Positions 7,659 to 16,369 of a stretch of 60,742 nucleotides of DNA are shown one piece after another. Under the pieces are notes generated by a model. It was not told the DNA's origin, did not search any database, and worked only from the letters and a program-made list of their open reading frames with translations. How positions within the stretch are numbered: the first letter of the stretch is position 1; every line of letters begins with the position of its first letter. The position numbers were made by a program, and so were the translations under genes. Source of the stretch: Aeromonas tecta. Lineage in GTDB: Bacteria > Pseudomonadota > Gammaproteobacteria > Enterobacterales > Aeromonadaceae. Location of the stretch: positions 98,070-158,811 of the forward strand of contig NZ_CDCA01000039.1 of assembly GCF_000820185.1 (NCBI RefSeq), read 5' to 3'.

Positions 7659-9632
7659 ATGCAGTTGCAGCACGGCGTATTTAAATTAAACCCCATCCTG
7701 CTCTCCCTCGGGCTGATGGCCCTGCCGGGTCTGGCCCAGGCCGAATCGGTCAAGGCCAACGAGACAGTGGTGGTCACCGCCACCCAGACCAAGCACACCG
7801 AGTTCACGGCTCCGGCCAGCGTCTCCGTGGTGAGCCGCGCCGATCTGGACAAGATGAACGTCAACAACATCGGCGATGCACTCAAGCATGTGCCGGGCGT
7901 CAACATCGTTGCTACCAACCCCACCGGCCGTAACGAGATCAAGATCCGCGGCATGGGCGGCGACTACACCCTGCTGCTGATCAACGGCAAGCGGGTCAAT
8001 GCCCGTGAGACCCTGGGCAGCGCCTACGGCAACGACTTTGACCTAAGCTCCATCCCCATGGCGGCCATCGAGCGCATCGAAGTGATCCGCGGCCCCGTCT
8101 CCTCCCTGTACGGTGCCGATGCCCTGGGCGGCGTGGTCAACGTGATCCTGCGCCAGGCCACCGAGAAGACCGAAGCGGGTGTCGGCTACACCCACAGCAT
8201 GCCGACCAAGGGTGACGGCGGCGATGCCAACCAGGGCAGCGCCTATGTGTCCGGTGCCCTCATCGACAACAAGCTGCTCGGCAACATCGTGGTCGAAGGC
8301 TATCAGCGCGATCGCTGGAAGAGCGAGCAGAGCAACAACCCGGACGCCGATGCGCTGGAAAAACGCGAAGTGGTCAACGTGCTGACCGGCCTGAAGTGGC
8401 TGGTGGCCGACAATCAGGACGTCGAATTCGATCTGGGCTACAACCAGAACGACATGGACAGCTACTTCAACAACGTGCCCCGCGCCCCGACCGCGCCGGC
8501 CACCCCGCACAACGTGCAGAATCTGGATCGCCTGAGCCTGGGTGTTAGCCACAACGGTCGCTGGGAGCACTTCGACAGCCGGGTGCGTTACTACTTCGAG
8601 CAGATCGACCTGATGGACGATTCCCAGCTCAACGGCGGCGCCGCCGATGTTACCCAGACCAACAACACGGTCGACGGTCAGGTCAGTGGCTATCTGGGCG
8701 AGCACCTGCTCACCTCCGGTGCCGAGCTGCGCAAGACCGAGCTGGAGCACAGCCGCAACATCACCAATGGCAGCGTGGATGCCTCCCAGAGCGCAGTCTA
8801 CTTGCAGGACGAATTCAGCTTCGGCGATCTGGCGCTGACCCTCTCCGGCCGTCTGGATCACCACGAGACCTATGGCAACGAGTTCAGCCCCCGTGCCTAC
8901 GCCCTCTACACCCTGACCGACGAGTGGGTGATCAAAGGCGGCGCCGGCAAGGCGTTCAAGGCACCGACCCTGGCCCAGTCCAGCGAAGGCTTCTCCACCA
9001 CCGCCTGCCGTGGCGCCTGCCAGGTGATCGGTAACCCGGATCTGAAACCGGAAACCGCCATCAGCTATGAGCTGGGTACCGCCTACGAGAGCGATCGCTT
9101 CGGCGCCGGCGTGACCGGTTTCCACAACGACATCGAGGACCTGATCCAGAGCGATCAGTGGGGCCCTGGCTACCGTCCGACCGTGATGACCTACCTCAAC
9201 GTCAAGAAGGCCCGCATCAAAGGCCTGGAGCTGACCGGCTGGGTCGACGTGCTGGACGGCGTGCAGCTGACCGGTAACTGGACCATGCTCGACTCCGAAG
9301 ACAAGAGCACGGGTGAAGACCTGGCCAAGACCCCGGATCACACCGGTAACCTCGGCCTGGATTGGCAGGCGACCGACGTGGTCAGCGCCAACTTGGCCTG
9401 GCAATACGTTGGCAGCCAGATCATCAAGGTGCCGGCGCGCAACGCCCAGGCGTTCAAGTCCGAGCACTACCAGACCCTGGACGTCAACACCAACTGGAAG
9501 GTCACACCAGCCCTGGATTTCAAGCTCGGTATCACCAACCTGACCAACACCCAGCGTGATCAAGTCGCCACCGACGCCGACTTCATCCTGGAAGGTCGTA
9601 CCGTCTACGCCGGCGTAGATTACAAGCTGTAA
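7659..9632 (+). CDS. TonB-dependent outer-membrane receptor for a catecholate siderophore
   Basis: The 657-residue protein has a signal peptide ending GLAQA, a TonB box ETVVVTA just after it, a plug domain (ASVSVVSRADLDKM through IERIEVIRGPVSSLYGADALGGVVNVI, about residues 45-170) and a beta-barrel that ends in the aromatic/hydrophobic strand VYAGVDYKL. It is close in layout to the FepA/IrgA/CirA group. In Aeromonas salmonicida the amonabactin receptor is called FstC; this gene is the likely counterpart but I cannot verify the identity. The ribosome site is GGAGC. It is probably transcribed with the exporter and ends in a strong terminator before the ABC genes. Confidence 0.92.
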   Translation: MQLQHGVFKLNPILLSLGLMALPGLAQAESVKANETVVVTATQTKHTEFTAPASVSVVSRADLDKMNVNNIGDALKHVPGVNIVATNPTGRNEIKIRGMGGDYTLLLINGKRVNARETLGSAYGNDFDLSSIPMAAIERIEVIRGPVSSLYGADALGGVVNVILRQATEKTEAGVGYTHSMPTKGDGGDANQGSAYVSGALIDNKLLGNIVVEGYQRDRWKSEQSNNPDADALEKREVVNVLTGLKWLVADNQDVEFDLGYNQNDMDSYFNNVPRAPTAPATPHNVQNLDRLSLGVSHNGRWEHFDSRVRYYFEQIDLMDDSQLNGGAADVTQTNNTVDGQVSGYLGEHLLTSGAELRKTELEHSRNITNGSVDASQSAVYLQDEFSFGDLALTLSGRLDHHETYGNEFSPRAYALYTLTDEWVIKGGAGKAFKAPTLAQSSEGFSTTACRGACQVIGNPDLKPETAISYELGTAYESDRFGAGVTGFHNDIEDLIQSDQWGPGYRPTVMTYLNVKKARIKGLELTGWVDVLDGVQLTGNWTMLDSEDKSTGEDLAKTPDHTGNLGLDWQATDVVSANLAWQYVGSQIIKVPARNAQAFKSEHYQTLDVNTNWKVTPALDFKLGITNLTNTQRDQVATDADFILEGRTVYAGVDYKL

Positions 9633-9643
9633 TATCCCGATCT

Positions 9644-9672
9644 GGGAGCCCTGGAAACAGGGCTCCCTTTTT
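9644..9672 (+). terminator. Strong intrinsic terminator after the TonB-dependent receptor
   Basis: A perfect 10-bp stem (GGGAGCCCTG with its complement) closed by a GAAA tetraloop is followed by a T run. It lies only about 37 bases before the start of the ABC permease gene, so permease expression needs read-through or a promoter in that gap. Confidence 0.9.
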
Positions 9673-9708
9673 GCGTTTCTACTACCCCGAATTGAAAGGA
9701 GTCATTGA

Positions 9709-10725
9709 GTGCTCAGATACCAAGCACAGCTGTTCTGGCTCGGAGTGCTGCTCCTCTTCCTGCTGATTTCGCTGTCACTGGCCACTGGCGCCGGTGTCTA
9801 TGGTGGCCATGAGGTCGCCGGTTTCCTGCTGGGCGATCCCGTCCTCGTGGCCGATGAAAAGCTCGCCATGATAGTCAATACCTTGCGCGTGCCCCGCACC
9901 CTCGCCGCTCTGGTGGTGGGCGTCTGCCTCGCCTTGGCCGCCTCCATGCTGCAAAGTGCCACCCGCAATCCGCTGGCCGAACCCGGCCTGCTCGGGGTCA
10001 ACGCCGGCGCCGTATTCGCGCTGGTCATCGGCCTCACCTATTTTGGCGTCGAATCCGCCTACGGTTATCTGCTCTGGTCCGGCATGGGCGCCCTGATGGG
10101 CAATATCATCGTGCTCGGCCTCGGCCTGATGGTGGGTCGCTCCAACCCGCTCAAGCTCATTCTGGTCGGCGTCGCCCTCTCCGCCACCTTCGGCGGCCTC
10201 TCCAATTTCCTGCTGCTCTCCAACAAAGTGGTGCTGGAACAGTTCCGCTTCTGGAACTTGGGGTCGCTCGCCGCCTCCAGCCTCGATGCGGTGCTGACGG
10301 TGCTGCCCTTCGCCCTGGCAGGGCTGCTGTTGACCCTGGCGCTCTGTCGCCAGCTCACCCTGATGCAGATGGGGGACAATCAGGCCCAGGCGCTCGGCAT
10401 CCGACCGACCCGGGTGCGCATCGGGGTGCTCTTGGCCGCAACCCTGTTCACCGCCTGCGCCATCGCCATCGCCGGCCCCATCGGTTTCGTCGGCTTCCTG
10501 GCCGCCTACTGCGCTCGCCTGGTGGAGCCGGTGCGCCTGTCCATCCAGGTACGTTTCTCCGCCCTGTTCGGGGTGCTGTTCCTGCTCGGCGCCGACATAC
10601 TGGCGCGCTGGCTGCTGCAACCGTTCGAGCTGCCCAATGGGGTGATCCTGGCGCTGATCGGTGCCCCCGTACTCATCCTGGTGGTGCGCAGCGGCGGTTT
10701 CCGCTCCCTGCTGGCCGTGAAATAA
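9709..10725 (+). CDS. FecCD-family siderophore ABC transporter permease (FepD-like)
   Basis: A 338-residue inner-membrane permease. Diagnostic segments are VPRTLAALVVGVCLALAASMLQSATRNPLAEPGLLGVNAGA and, near the C-terminus, GPIGFVGFLAAYCARL with the ATPase-contact region. It starts with GTG at 9709 behind AAAGGAG. It pairs with the next permease and the ATPase to import ferri-siderophore delivered by the periplasmic binding protein. It begins only 36 bases after a strong terminator. Confidence 0.92.
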   Translation: MLRYQAQLFWLGVLLLFLLISLSLATGAGVYGGHEVAGFLLGDPVLVADEKLAMIVNTLRVPRTLAALVVGVCLALAASMLQSATRNPLAEPGLLGVNAGAVFALVIGLTYFGVESAYGYLLWSGMGALMGNIIVLGLGLMVGRSNPLKLILVGVALSATFGGLSNFLLLSNKVVLEQFRFWNLGSLAASSLDAVLTVLPFALAGLLLTLALCRQLTLMQMGDNQAQALGIRPTRVRIGVLLAATLFTACAIAIAGPIGFVGFLAAYCARLVEPVRLSIQVRFSALFGVLFLLGADILARWLLQPFELPNGVILALIGAPVLILVVRSGGFRSLLAVK

Positions 10726-10734
10726 GGGCATCTC

Positions 10735-11802
10735 ATGACACATGCAATCAACAAGACTCCCTCGCCCACCCTGCCAACCGGCACCTTCTGCCTGCGGATA
10801 GGCAAGCGGACCCTGCTGCTCGAGCGCCGCGCCTGGTTCATTACTCTCGCGCTGATGCTCGCTCTGGTGCTGCTCTCCCTGCTGGCGCTGACACTCGGCT
10901 CGGGCAAGATCACCATGCTGGGGGTCATCCAGACCCTGATGGGGGAAGGAAGTCGCCTCAGCGAGGTGACGGTATTCAAGATTAGGCTGCCGCGCATCGT
11001 CGCCGTGCTGGTGGCGGGCGCCGCCATGGGCCTCTCCGGCTGCCTGGTGCAGACCCTCATTCGCAACCGCCTCGCCACCCCGGACATGATAGGGGTCAAC
11101 GAGGGGGCCTCCCTTGCCATCATCATCTTCTCCCTCTACCTCACTCTCGGCAGCTGGCCCTGGTGGGCGGCGCCGCTCGGTGCCCTGTTCGCCGCGGCCG
11201 TGCTCTACGCCCTGTGCAACAAGCCGGGTGAGCAGGGTTATCTGTTCGTGGTGATCGGCATCGGCGTCTCCGAGCTGATGAACGCCATCGGCCAGTTCGC
11301 CATGTCCACCCAGTCCCTGGTGCACCTCACCAGCCTCTACCTTTGGAACATGGGCAACTTCGTCGGCCAGGGCTACGCCACCGTGCTGCCGGTGGGCCTG
11401 CTGATCCTTCTGGTCTGCCCCTGGATAATCTATCTCTCCCGCGCCCTCGGCGTGCTGCGTCTGGGGCCCGTCACCGCCCAGAACCTCGGGGTGAACGTGA
11501 ATCGGGTGCAGCTCGGGGTACTGGCCCAGGCCATCGTGGTCGCGGCGCTCGGCACCGCCATCGGCGGCCCCGTGGTGTTCATCGCCATGGCCGCCCCCAT
11601 CCTCGCCTCCTGGCTCTCTCGGGATCGCATAGTGCCGCTCTGGATAGCGGCGCTGTCCGGCGCCCTGCTGCTGCTCGCGAGCGATACCCTGGTGCGGGTG
11701 CTGGCCAGCCCCCACGAGGTCGCCACCGGCATTATGACCCGTATTCTTGGCGGCATGCTGCTGCTGTTCGTGCTCATCAAAGACAGACAGAAGGCCGACT
11801 GA
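10735..11802 (+). CDS. FecCD-family siderophore ABC transporter permease (FepG-like)
   Basis: The 355-residue second permease has the family core IRLPRIVAVLVAGAAMGLSGCLVQTLIRNRLATPDMIGVNEGA and the late GPVVFIAMAAPILASWL segment. It begins 9 bp after the first permease and is certainly in the same operon. With its partner it forms the membrane channel of the ferric-siderophore importer. An N-terminal extension of about 30 residues precedes the first helix. Confidence 0.92.
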   Translation: MTHAINKTPSPTLPTGTFCLRIGKRTLLLERRAWFITLALMLALVLLSLLALTLGSGKITMLGVIQTLMGEGSRLSEVTVFKIRLPRIVAVLVAGAAMGLSGCLVQTLIRNRLATPDMIGVNEGASLAIIIFSLYLTLGSWPWWAAPLGALFAAAVLYALCNKPGEQGYLFVVIGIGVSELMNAIGQFAMSTQSLVHLTSLYLWNMGNFVGQGYATVLPVGLLILLVCPWIIYLSRALGVLRLGPVTAQNLGVNVNRVQLGVLAQAIVVAALGTAIGGPVVFIAMAAPILASWLSRDRIVPLWIAALSGALLLLASDTLVRVLASPHEVATGIMTRILGGMLLLFVLIKDRQKAD

Positions 11803-11845
11803 CGATGCTTTTTATCCTTTTCACCTTCAGACAAGGGGCCGTTTG

Positions 11846-12667
11846 ATGACGCTCACCGTAAACCGCCTTCGTTTCGGCTATCAGCACAAGCCCGTCTTCG
11901 ATGACGTCTCCTTCACCATCCCCAAGGGCAAGCTGGTGGGGATTGTAGGCCCGAATGGCGGTGGCAAATCCACCCTGCTCAAGTTGCTGGCAGGCCAGGA
12001 GCAGCCCCAGAGCGGGGAGATTTTACTCAAGGGCAAGCCGCTGGCGAACTACGGCATGAAGGCGTTGGCCCGAGAACTCGCCTACCTGCCCCAGCGACCG
12101 CTGGTGCCCGCCGGCATCCGGGTCGAACAGCTGGTGCAATATGGCCGCCATCCCCACCAGGGCTGGTTCAATCAGTGGAGCGAGGAGGATGCGCGCATGG
12201 TGCACTGGGCCTGTGAGCGGATGCAGCTGGGCGCCATCTGGCAGCAAAGCGCCAGCTCCCTCTCCGGCGGTCAGGCACAGCGAGTCTGGCTCGCCATGGT
12301 GCTGGCTCAGGATGCGGACATCATCTTGCTGGACGAGCCCACCAGCGCGCTCGACATCGGTCACCAGACCGAGGTGATGGAGGCCATCCACCAGATCACC
12401 GCCGCCGGCAAGACGGTGCTTATCGTCATCCACGATCTAGCCACCGCCGCCCGCTACTGTGACGAGCTGATTGCGCTTGGCGATGGCGGCGTGCAGGCCA
12501 TTGGGCCGGCGCGGGAGGTGGTGACCAAGCCGCTCATCGACCGCCTCTACCAGACCGACGTCGATATCCTGCACGCCCCCGGCGACGGCGCCCCGGTGAT
12601 AGTACCGCGCAGGCGCACCGAGGCGGATTCGCAAACGGATAACCCTGTGGCCAGACAGCAGGCCTGA
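11846..12667 (+). CDS. Siderophore ABC transporter ATP-binding protein (FepC-like)
   Basis: A 273-residue ATPase with Walker A GPNGGGKST (about residues 36-44), the signature LSGGQAQRVWLAM (about 137-149) and Walker B DIILLDEPTSALD, in the FepC/FhuC pattern. The ATG at 11846 follows AAGGGG; an upstream in-frame extension would overlap the permease gene and is not needed. It drives uptake of ferric siderophore through the two permeases just upstream, and its transcript ends at a bidirectional terminator. Confidence 0.94.
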   Translation: MTLTVNRLRFGYQHKPVFDDVSFTIPKGKLVGIVGPNGGGKSTLLKLLAGQEQPQSGEILLKGKPLANYGMKALARELAYLPQRPLVPAGIRVEQLVQYGRHPHQGWFNQWSEEDARMVHWACERMQLGAIWQQSASSLSGGQAQRVWLAMVLAQDADIILLDEPTSALDIGHQTEVMEAIHQITAAGKTVLIVIHDLATAARYCDELIALGDGGVQAIGPAREVVTKPLIDRLYQTDVDILHAPGDGAPVIVPRRRTEADSQTDNPVARQQA

Positions 12668-12670
12668 ATG

Positions 12671-12697
12671 AAAAAACCGCCCATCCGGCGGTTTTTT
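12671..12697. terminator. Bidirectional terminator between the FepC-like ATPase and the PPTase
   Basis: The hairpin ACCGCC-CATCC-GGCGGT is flanked by A and T runs, so it can end transcription from both convergent genes. Confidence 0.85.
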
Positions 12698-12718
12698 ACT
12701 GTCTCATCCCTTAGTCCG

Positions 12719-13483
12719 TCAAAGTGCCAGCAGGGTGAGCAGGCCCCCAGGCAGCCGCTGCCAGTGCAGGGTGCAGTGCCAGCCGGCGGGCAAGTCAGGG
12801 GCAAGCGCCGTCTTCAAGCTCAGGCTGAGAGTTTCGGCCCCCATGGCCGACCAGCGGGCGTCGAGAAAATCGAAATAGCGCCCGACCCTGGGGTAGAGCG
12901 ACTTGAACAGGCTCTCCTTGGCGGAGAACACCAGGGTCAGCCCCTCTGCCACGCTCAGATCGGCGGCGGTGGCGCTCTCTGCCAGTCGTTCCCACTCCTC
13001 CTTATCGACGATGCCGGGCCAGAGCTGCGCCGCCTGGTCGGCATCGAGCCAGGCCTCCAGATCCAGCCCCAGCCCACCTTCTCTCGGGCGCACCGCGCAC
13101 AGGGCCACCCCCTTCCCCAGTAACTGGCTGTGGCTGATACTGCCCTCCATGCCAGCTGGCCAACATGGCTCCCGGTGCTGGCCTATGGCTACTGTCTGCG
13201 CTCCCAAACCGAAGGGGCCAAGGGCATGACGGGCCGCCAGCCGTCCCGCCAGAAACTCCCCCTGACGTTTGGCCACGGCCCCGCGCAGATTGGCGGGAAG
13301 GCTGATGCCATGGCCATCCAGGCTGGCCGAGGTGAAGGCGGCAGGATCGAAACAGACCCGGTGAATGGGCAACTGCGCCAGCCCTGCCAACGTCAGCACG
13401 TCGGTTTGCAGTATGAAGTCCGTGGCGGGGGAAATCGGGGAGAGGGGCGCTGGCATCAGAAAATCTCGCAATGGGGAGCCCAT
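12719..13483 (-). CDS. EntD-type 4'-phosphopantetheinyl transferase
   Basis: This enzyme adds the phosphopantetheine arm to the carrier domains of AmoB, AmoF and AmoG. Motifs seen are ISHSQLLGKGVALCAV, GLGLDLEAWL (Mg-binding acidic pair) and LVFSAKESLFKSLYP, the standard PPTase series. The longest frame opens at 13522, but that start would lie inside a Fur-like operator. The ATG at 13483 (MGSPLRDF, 254 residues) is used here and 13456 (MPAPLSP) is an alternative. It diverges from the siderophore binding-protein gene. Confidence 0.9.
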   Translation of the reverse strand: MGSPLRDFLMPAPLSPISPATDFILQTDVLTLAGLAQLPIHRVCFDPAAFTSASLDGHGISLPANLRGAVAKRQGEFLAGRLAARHALGPFGLGAQTVAIGQHREPCWPAGMEGSISHSQLLGKGVALCAVRPREGGLGLDLEAWLDADQAAQLWPGIVDKEEWERLAESATAADLSVAEGLTLVFSAKESLFKSLYPRVGRYFDFLDARWSAMGAETLSLSLKTALAPDLPAGWHCTLHWQRLPGGLLTLLAL

Positions 13484-13514
13484 GGTAACAAAGCGCCGCC
13501 CTGGCACAAATACA

Positions 13515-13533
13515 AATGACAACGTTTCTCACT
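13515..13533. promoter_or_regulatory. Fur-box-like site between the PPTase and binding-protein genes
   Basis: TGACAACGTTTCTCA at 13517-13531 matches the 7-1-7 Fur core in about 10 of 14 half-site positions. It is placed to control both divergent genes. It is weaker than the site upstream of amoC. Confidence 0.5.
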
Positions 13534-13658
13534 TAACTTGTGATAGCATAGCCCCGCCCATTTGGGGCCGATAGCAGACAGATCATTCAGGCAACGCGCG
13601 TTGGCAGTCAATCATGCCCGTAAACAGCGCCGCCGATTTCACCCATAAGGATGTAACG

Positions 13659-14603
13659 ATGACGATCCCCTCCCCCTTGGTAGCCGCGCTGGTGCTGGCT
13701 AGTCTGGTCGGCTTTCAGGCCCAAGCCCGGACTGACACCCGTCAGGTGACCGATGCCGACGGCAAGACCCTGAGCGTGCCCGCCCACCCCAAGCGGGTGG
13801 TGGTGCTGAGTGAAATCGATCTCGACACCGCCCTGACTCTGGGCGTGCAACCGATCGGTACCGTCAACGGTCGCGGCCAGGCCACCCTGCCCCGCTACCT
13901 GCTGGACAAGGCGGGCAAAGACATCGCCATCGTCGGGGATCTTGACAATCCCAACCTGGAGCGGTTGATCGATCTGGAGCCGGATCTCATCCTGACCAAT
14001 CAGACCAAGCCCGAGCTACTGACCCTGCTCAAGGAAATCGCCCCCACCGTGGTCACCGGCAACTGGGGCCAGCCCTGGAAAGAGGTGTTCAGCCGCAGCG
14101 CGGCGGTGCTGAACAAGGAAGCCGAAGGCAAGGCCTTCCTCGCCCAGTATGATGCCCGCCTGCAAGAGGCCCGCAGCCGGCTTGCCAAGCATCAGGGCGA
14201 GCAGCTCAGCATAGTGCGCTGGAATCCGAAGGGACCGAGCTACATGCACGGCGGCACCTTCGCCAGCAGCGTGGTGATGGAGATGGGGCTGGCGCGCCCG
14301 TCGCACCAGATGGGTGACAAGAGCCCCCACTCCCCGGCCCTGAGCCTGGAGTCCCTCAACCTGCTGGACGGTGACTGGCTGGTGATCGGCACCCTGAGCG
14401 CCAGCGGCGATGCGGTGGATGCCATGAAGCAGGCCGAGCAGACCCCCGCCTTCCAGCAACTGAATGCCATCAAGGCCAAGCGCTTCGGCGCGGTGGACGG
14501 GTCGCTGTGGACCTCCACCGGCGGGCCTCAGGCCGCCCTCAAGGTGATCGACGATGTGGAGCAGCTGATGAGCAAGCCAGATGCGGCCCCCCTCACCCGC
14601 TGA
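13659..14603 (+). CDS. Periplasmic ferric-siderophore-binding protein
   Basis: A 314-residue class III solute-binding protein. The start at 13659 follows AAGGATG and gives a clean signal peptide ending GFQAQA. Family features are the N-terminal RQVTDADGKTLSVPAHPKRVVVLSE, the NPNLERLIDLEPDLILTNQ segment and a long connecting helix. The closest functional group is FepB/FatB-type catecholate binding proteins. It likely feeds the permease/ATPase set at 9709-12667. A bidirectional terminator follows. Confidence 0.9.
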   Translation: MTIPSPLVAALVLASLVGFQAQARTDTRQVTDADGKTLSVPAHPKRVVVLSEIDLDTALTLGVQPIGTVNGRGQATLPRYLLDKAGKDIAIVGDLDNPNLERLIDLEPDLILTNQTKPELLTLLKEIAPTVVTGNWGQPWKEVFSRSAAVLNKEAEGKAFLAQYDARLQEARSRLAKHQGEQLSIVRWNPKGPSYMHGGTFASSVVMEMGLARPSHQMGDKSPHSPALSLESLNLLDGDWLVIGTLSASGDAVDAMKQAEQTPAFQQLNAIKAKRFGAVDGSLWTSTGGPQAALKVIDDVEQLMSKPDAAPLTR

Positions 14604-14626
14604 GTTCCCTTGTTCACCCGAATAGC

Positions 14627-14653
14627 AAAAGCCCGCAGGATGCGGGCTTTTTT
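14627..14653. terminator. Intrinsic terminator after the siderophore-binding protein
   Basis: The AAAAGCCCGC-aggat-GCGGGCTTTTTT hairpin has a T run on the plus side and an A run on the other side. It can stop plus transcription and possibly also the amo operon arriving from the right. Confidence 0.88.
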
Positions 14654-14821
14654 ATTGGCGGGAATTGACGGGATCATCTCCTGGCAAAGGAATAACGGGC
14701 CGAGATCCCGTTATCCACAGACGAAACAAGCCAAAACGGAATGATTAACCACTAAGTTTCGAACAATCAGCGTAATTAAGCTGAAAAATACATTAAAACC
14801 AGATTAACTATTCACCGCATT

Positions 14822-16369
14822 TTACTCAGGCAGTGGCAACGCCTTTCTGTCGAGTTTGCCGCTGCCGGTCTTGGGCAGGGCGTCGAGCAGCAGGATCCGC
14901 GCCGGCACCATGTAGTGGGGCAGGCTGGCCTGCAGGCCCTTGCGCAGGGCAAGCCGATTGAGGACCACCCCGGCTTTGGCCTCCACATAGCCCACCAGCA
15001 TGGCATCGTCCCCCTCGCCGATGAGGCGCACCGCCGCCTCCTGCACCCCGGGCTGGCGGCGAAGGCCCGCCTCGACTTCGCCGAGTTCGATGCGAAAACC
15101 GCGCAGCTTTATCTGATCGTCGCGCCGCCCCAGGTAGAGGAAGCTGTCGCTGCCAAGCTTGCGTACCCGATCGCCAGTGCGATAGAGGCGGTGGTTATCG
15201 AGGCGCAGGAAGGCCGCCGTGGTGAGGGCAGGTTTGCGCCAGTAACCCTCGCACAGGGCCGGGCTCTCGATGCAAAGCTCCCCCTCTTCCCCTTCGCCCA
15301 CCGATTGCCCCGCCGCGTCCAGCACCCAGTGCCGGTAGCCGGGCAGGCTGTTACCGACGGTGATGCGCCCCCCGGCCGGCGGCATGCGCACCTCGCTCAC
15401 CAGCGACCAGACGGTGGCCTCGGTCGGACCGTAACAGTTCCACAGCCGCTGGGTGCGGTTGCACAGCTGCTCGGCCAGCCCCAGATCCAGAGCCTCGCCG
15501 CCGCACAGGGCGGTGAGGCTGTCATCCCCCTGCCAACCCGCTTTGAGCAACATGCGCCAGCAGGCCGGGGTCGCCTGCAGCCAGTTAATCGTCCTGTCCG
15601 CCGCCAGCAGCGCCATCATCCCCAGCGGATCCTTGTTGTGCTGATTGCCAGCCACCGTCAGGCGGCCCCCGCTCCAGAGCGGCCCCAGCATCTCCAGCAG
15701 GGAGATGTCGAAGGCCGGGGTGGTGATAAACAGCCAGTGGCAACCCGGGGTCAGCCCGAGCCGCTCGCGGATCCCGTCGAGGAAGCAGAGCAGGGCGCGC
15801 CGACTGATGACCACCCCCTTGGGCTCACCGGTGGAGCCCGAGGTAAACATCATGTAGGCCGCCAGGGCATCGTCCACCAAGGGGTAGGACGGCGCCCCGC
15901 GGCGCACGCCGCCAGGCTCAGACTCGGCCAGCTCGGCGAGGGCCCGCCGCGGGCAGCCAAAGTCAGGCACATCCGATCCGCGATCGCAGAGCACCGCCGA
16001 AAGCCGCGCCTGACGGGCGATGCCCTGCAGCCGCTCCACCGGGAAGTCCGGCTCCAGTGGCACGAAGGTCAGGCCGAGGCGCAGACAGGCGAGCAGGCTG
16101 GCCACCAGATCCGGCGTGCGATCCAGATAGAGTCCAACCCGCTCCCCCACCGCCAGCCCTTGCAGGCTGGCGGCAATCTGGTCGACCCGGCCGTGCAACT
16201 CGCCATAGGTCAACCAACCACCATCCATGCCGATGGCGGGCGCCAGCGGTGTGCCGCCGAGCAGGCTGGCCAGGCGAGTGCCCAGCCCCACCTTCTGCGC
16301 CAAGTGAGACGGGGAAACCCCCGCCTCCTTGACTGCGACCTGGGTTGCGACAGGAGTTGAAGCCGTCAT
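14822..16369 (-). CDS. amoH: Stand-alone NRPS adenylation protein, predicted glycine-activating (AmoH)
   Basis: A 515-residue single adenylation domain without condensation or carrier domain. Core motifs are [14 protein letters not shown] (A3), NCYGPTEATVWS (A5), YRTGDRV (A7), LGRRDDQIKLRGFRIELGEVE (A8) and the A10 lysine region KTGSGKLDRK. Aligning by eye to GrsA, the ten pocket residues read D-I-L-Q-L-G-C-V-W-K, nearly the classic glycine code. Glycine is the optional residue of amonabactins. It overlaps amoG by 4 bp (ATGA) with an internal GGAGG site and is last in the operon. It probably loads in trans the final carrier domain of AmoG, which lacks its own adenylation domain. Confidence 0.85.
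   Translation of the reverse strand: MTASTPVATQVAVKEAGVSPSHLAQKVGLGTRLASLLGGTPLAPAIGMDGGWLTYGELHGRVDQIAASLQGLAVGERVGLYLDRTPDLVASLLACLRLGLTFVPLEPDFPVERLQGIARQARLSAVLCDRGSDVPDFGCPRRALAELAESEPGGVRRGAPSYPLVDDALAAYMMFTSGSTGEPKGVVISRRALLCFLDGIRERLGLTPGCHWLFITTPAFDISLLEMLGPLWSGGRLTVAGNQHNKDPLGMMALLAADRTINWLQATPACWRMLLKAGWQGDDSLTALCGGEALDLGLAEQLCNRTQRLWNCYGPTEATVWSLVSEVRMPPAGGRITVGNSLPGYRHWVLDAAGQSVGEGEEGELCIESPALCEGYWRKPALTTAAFLRLDNHRLYRTGDRVRKLGSDSFLYLGRRDDQIKLRGFRIELGEVEAGLRRQPGVQEAAVRLIGEGDDAMLVGYVEAKAGVVLNRLALRKGLQASLPHYMVPARILLLDALPKTGSGKLDRKALPLPE

Noticed and set aside
8043..9563. 506-codon open frame on the minus strand opposite the TonB-dependent receptor
   Set aside because: It is a shadow of a high-GC gene with strong codon bias; it has no ribosome site or family motif, while the plus frame is a full receptor.
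9775..11715. 646-codon open frame on the minus strand opposite the two permeases
   Set aside because: Its Gly/Gln/His-rich low-complexity product is typical of antisense frames of membrane protein genes; both permeases are clear on the plus strand.
14915..16360. 481-codon plus-strand frame opposite amoH
   Set aside because: Antisense shadow of the adenylation domain; no recognisable domain.
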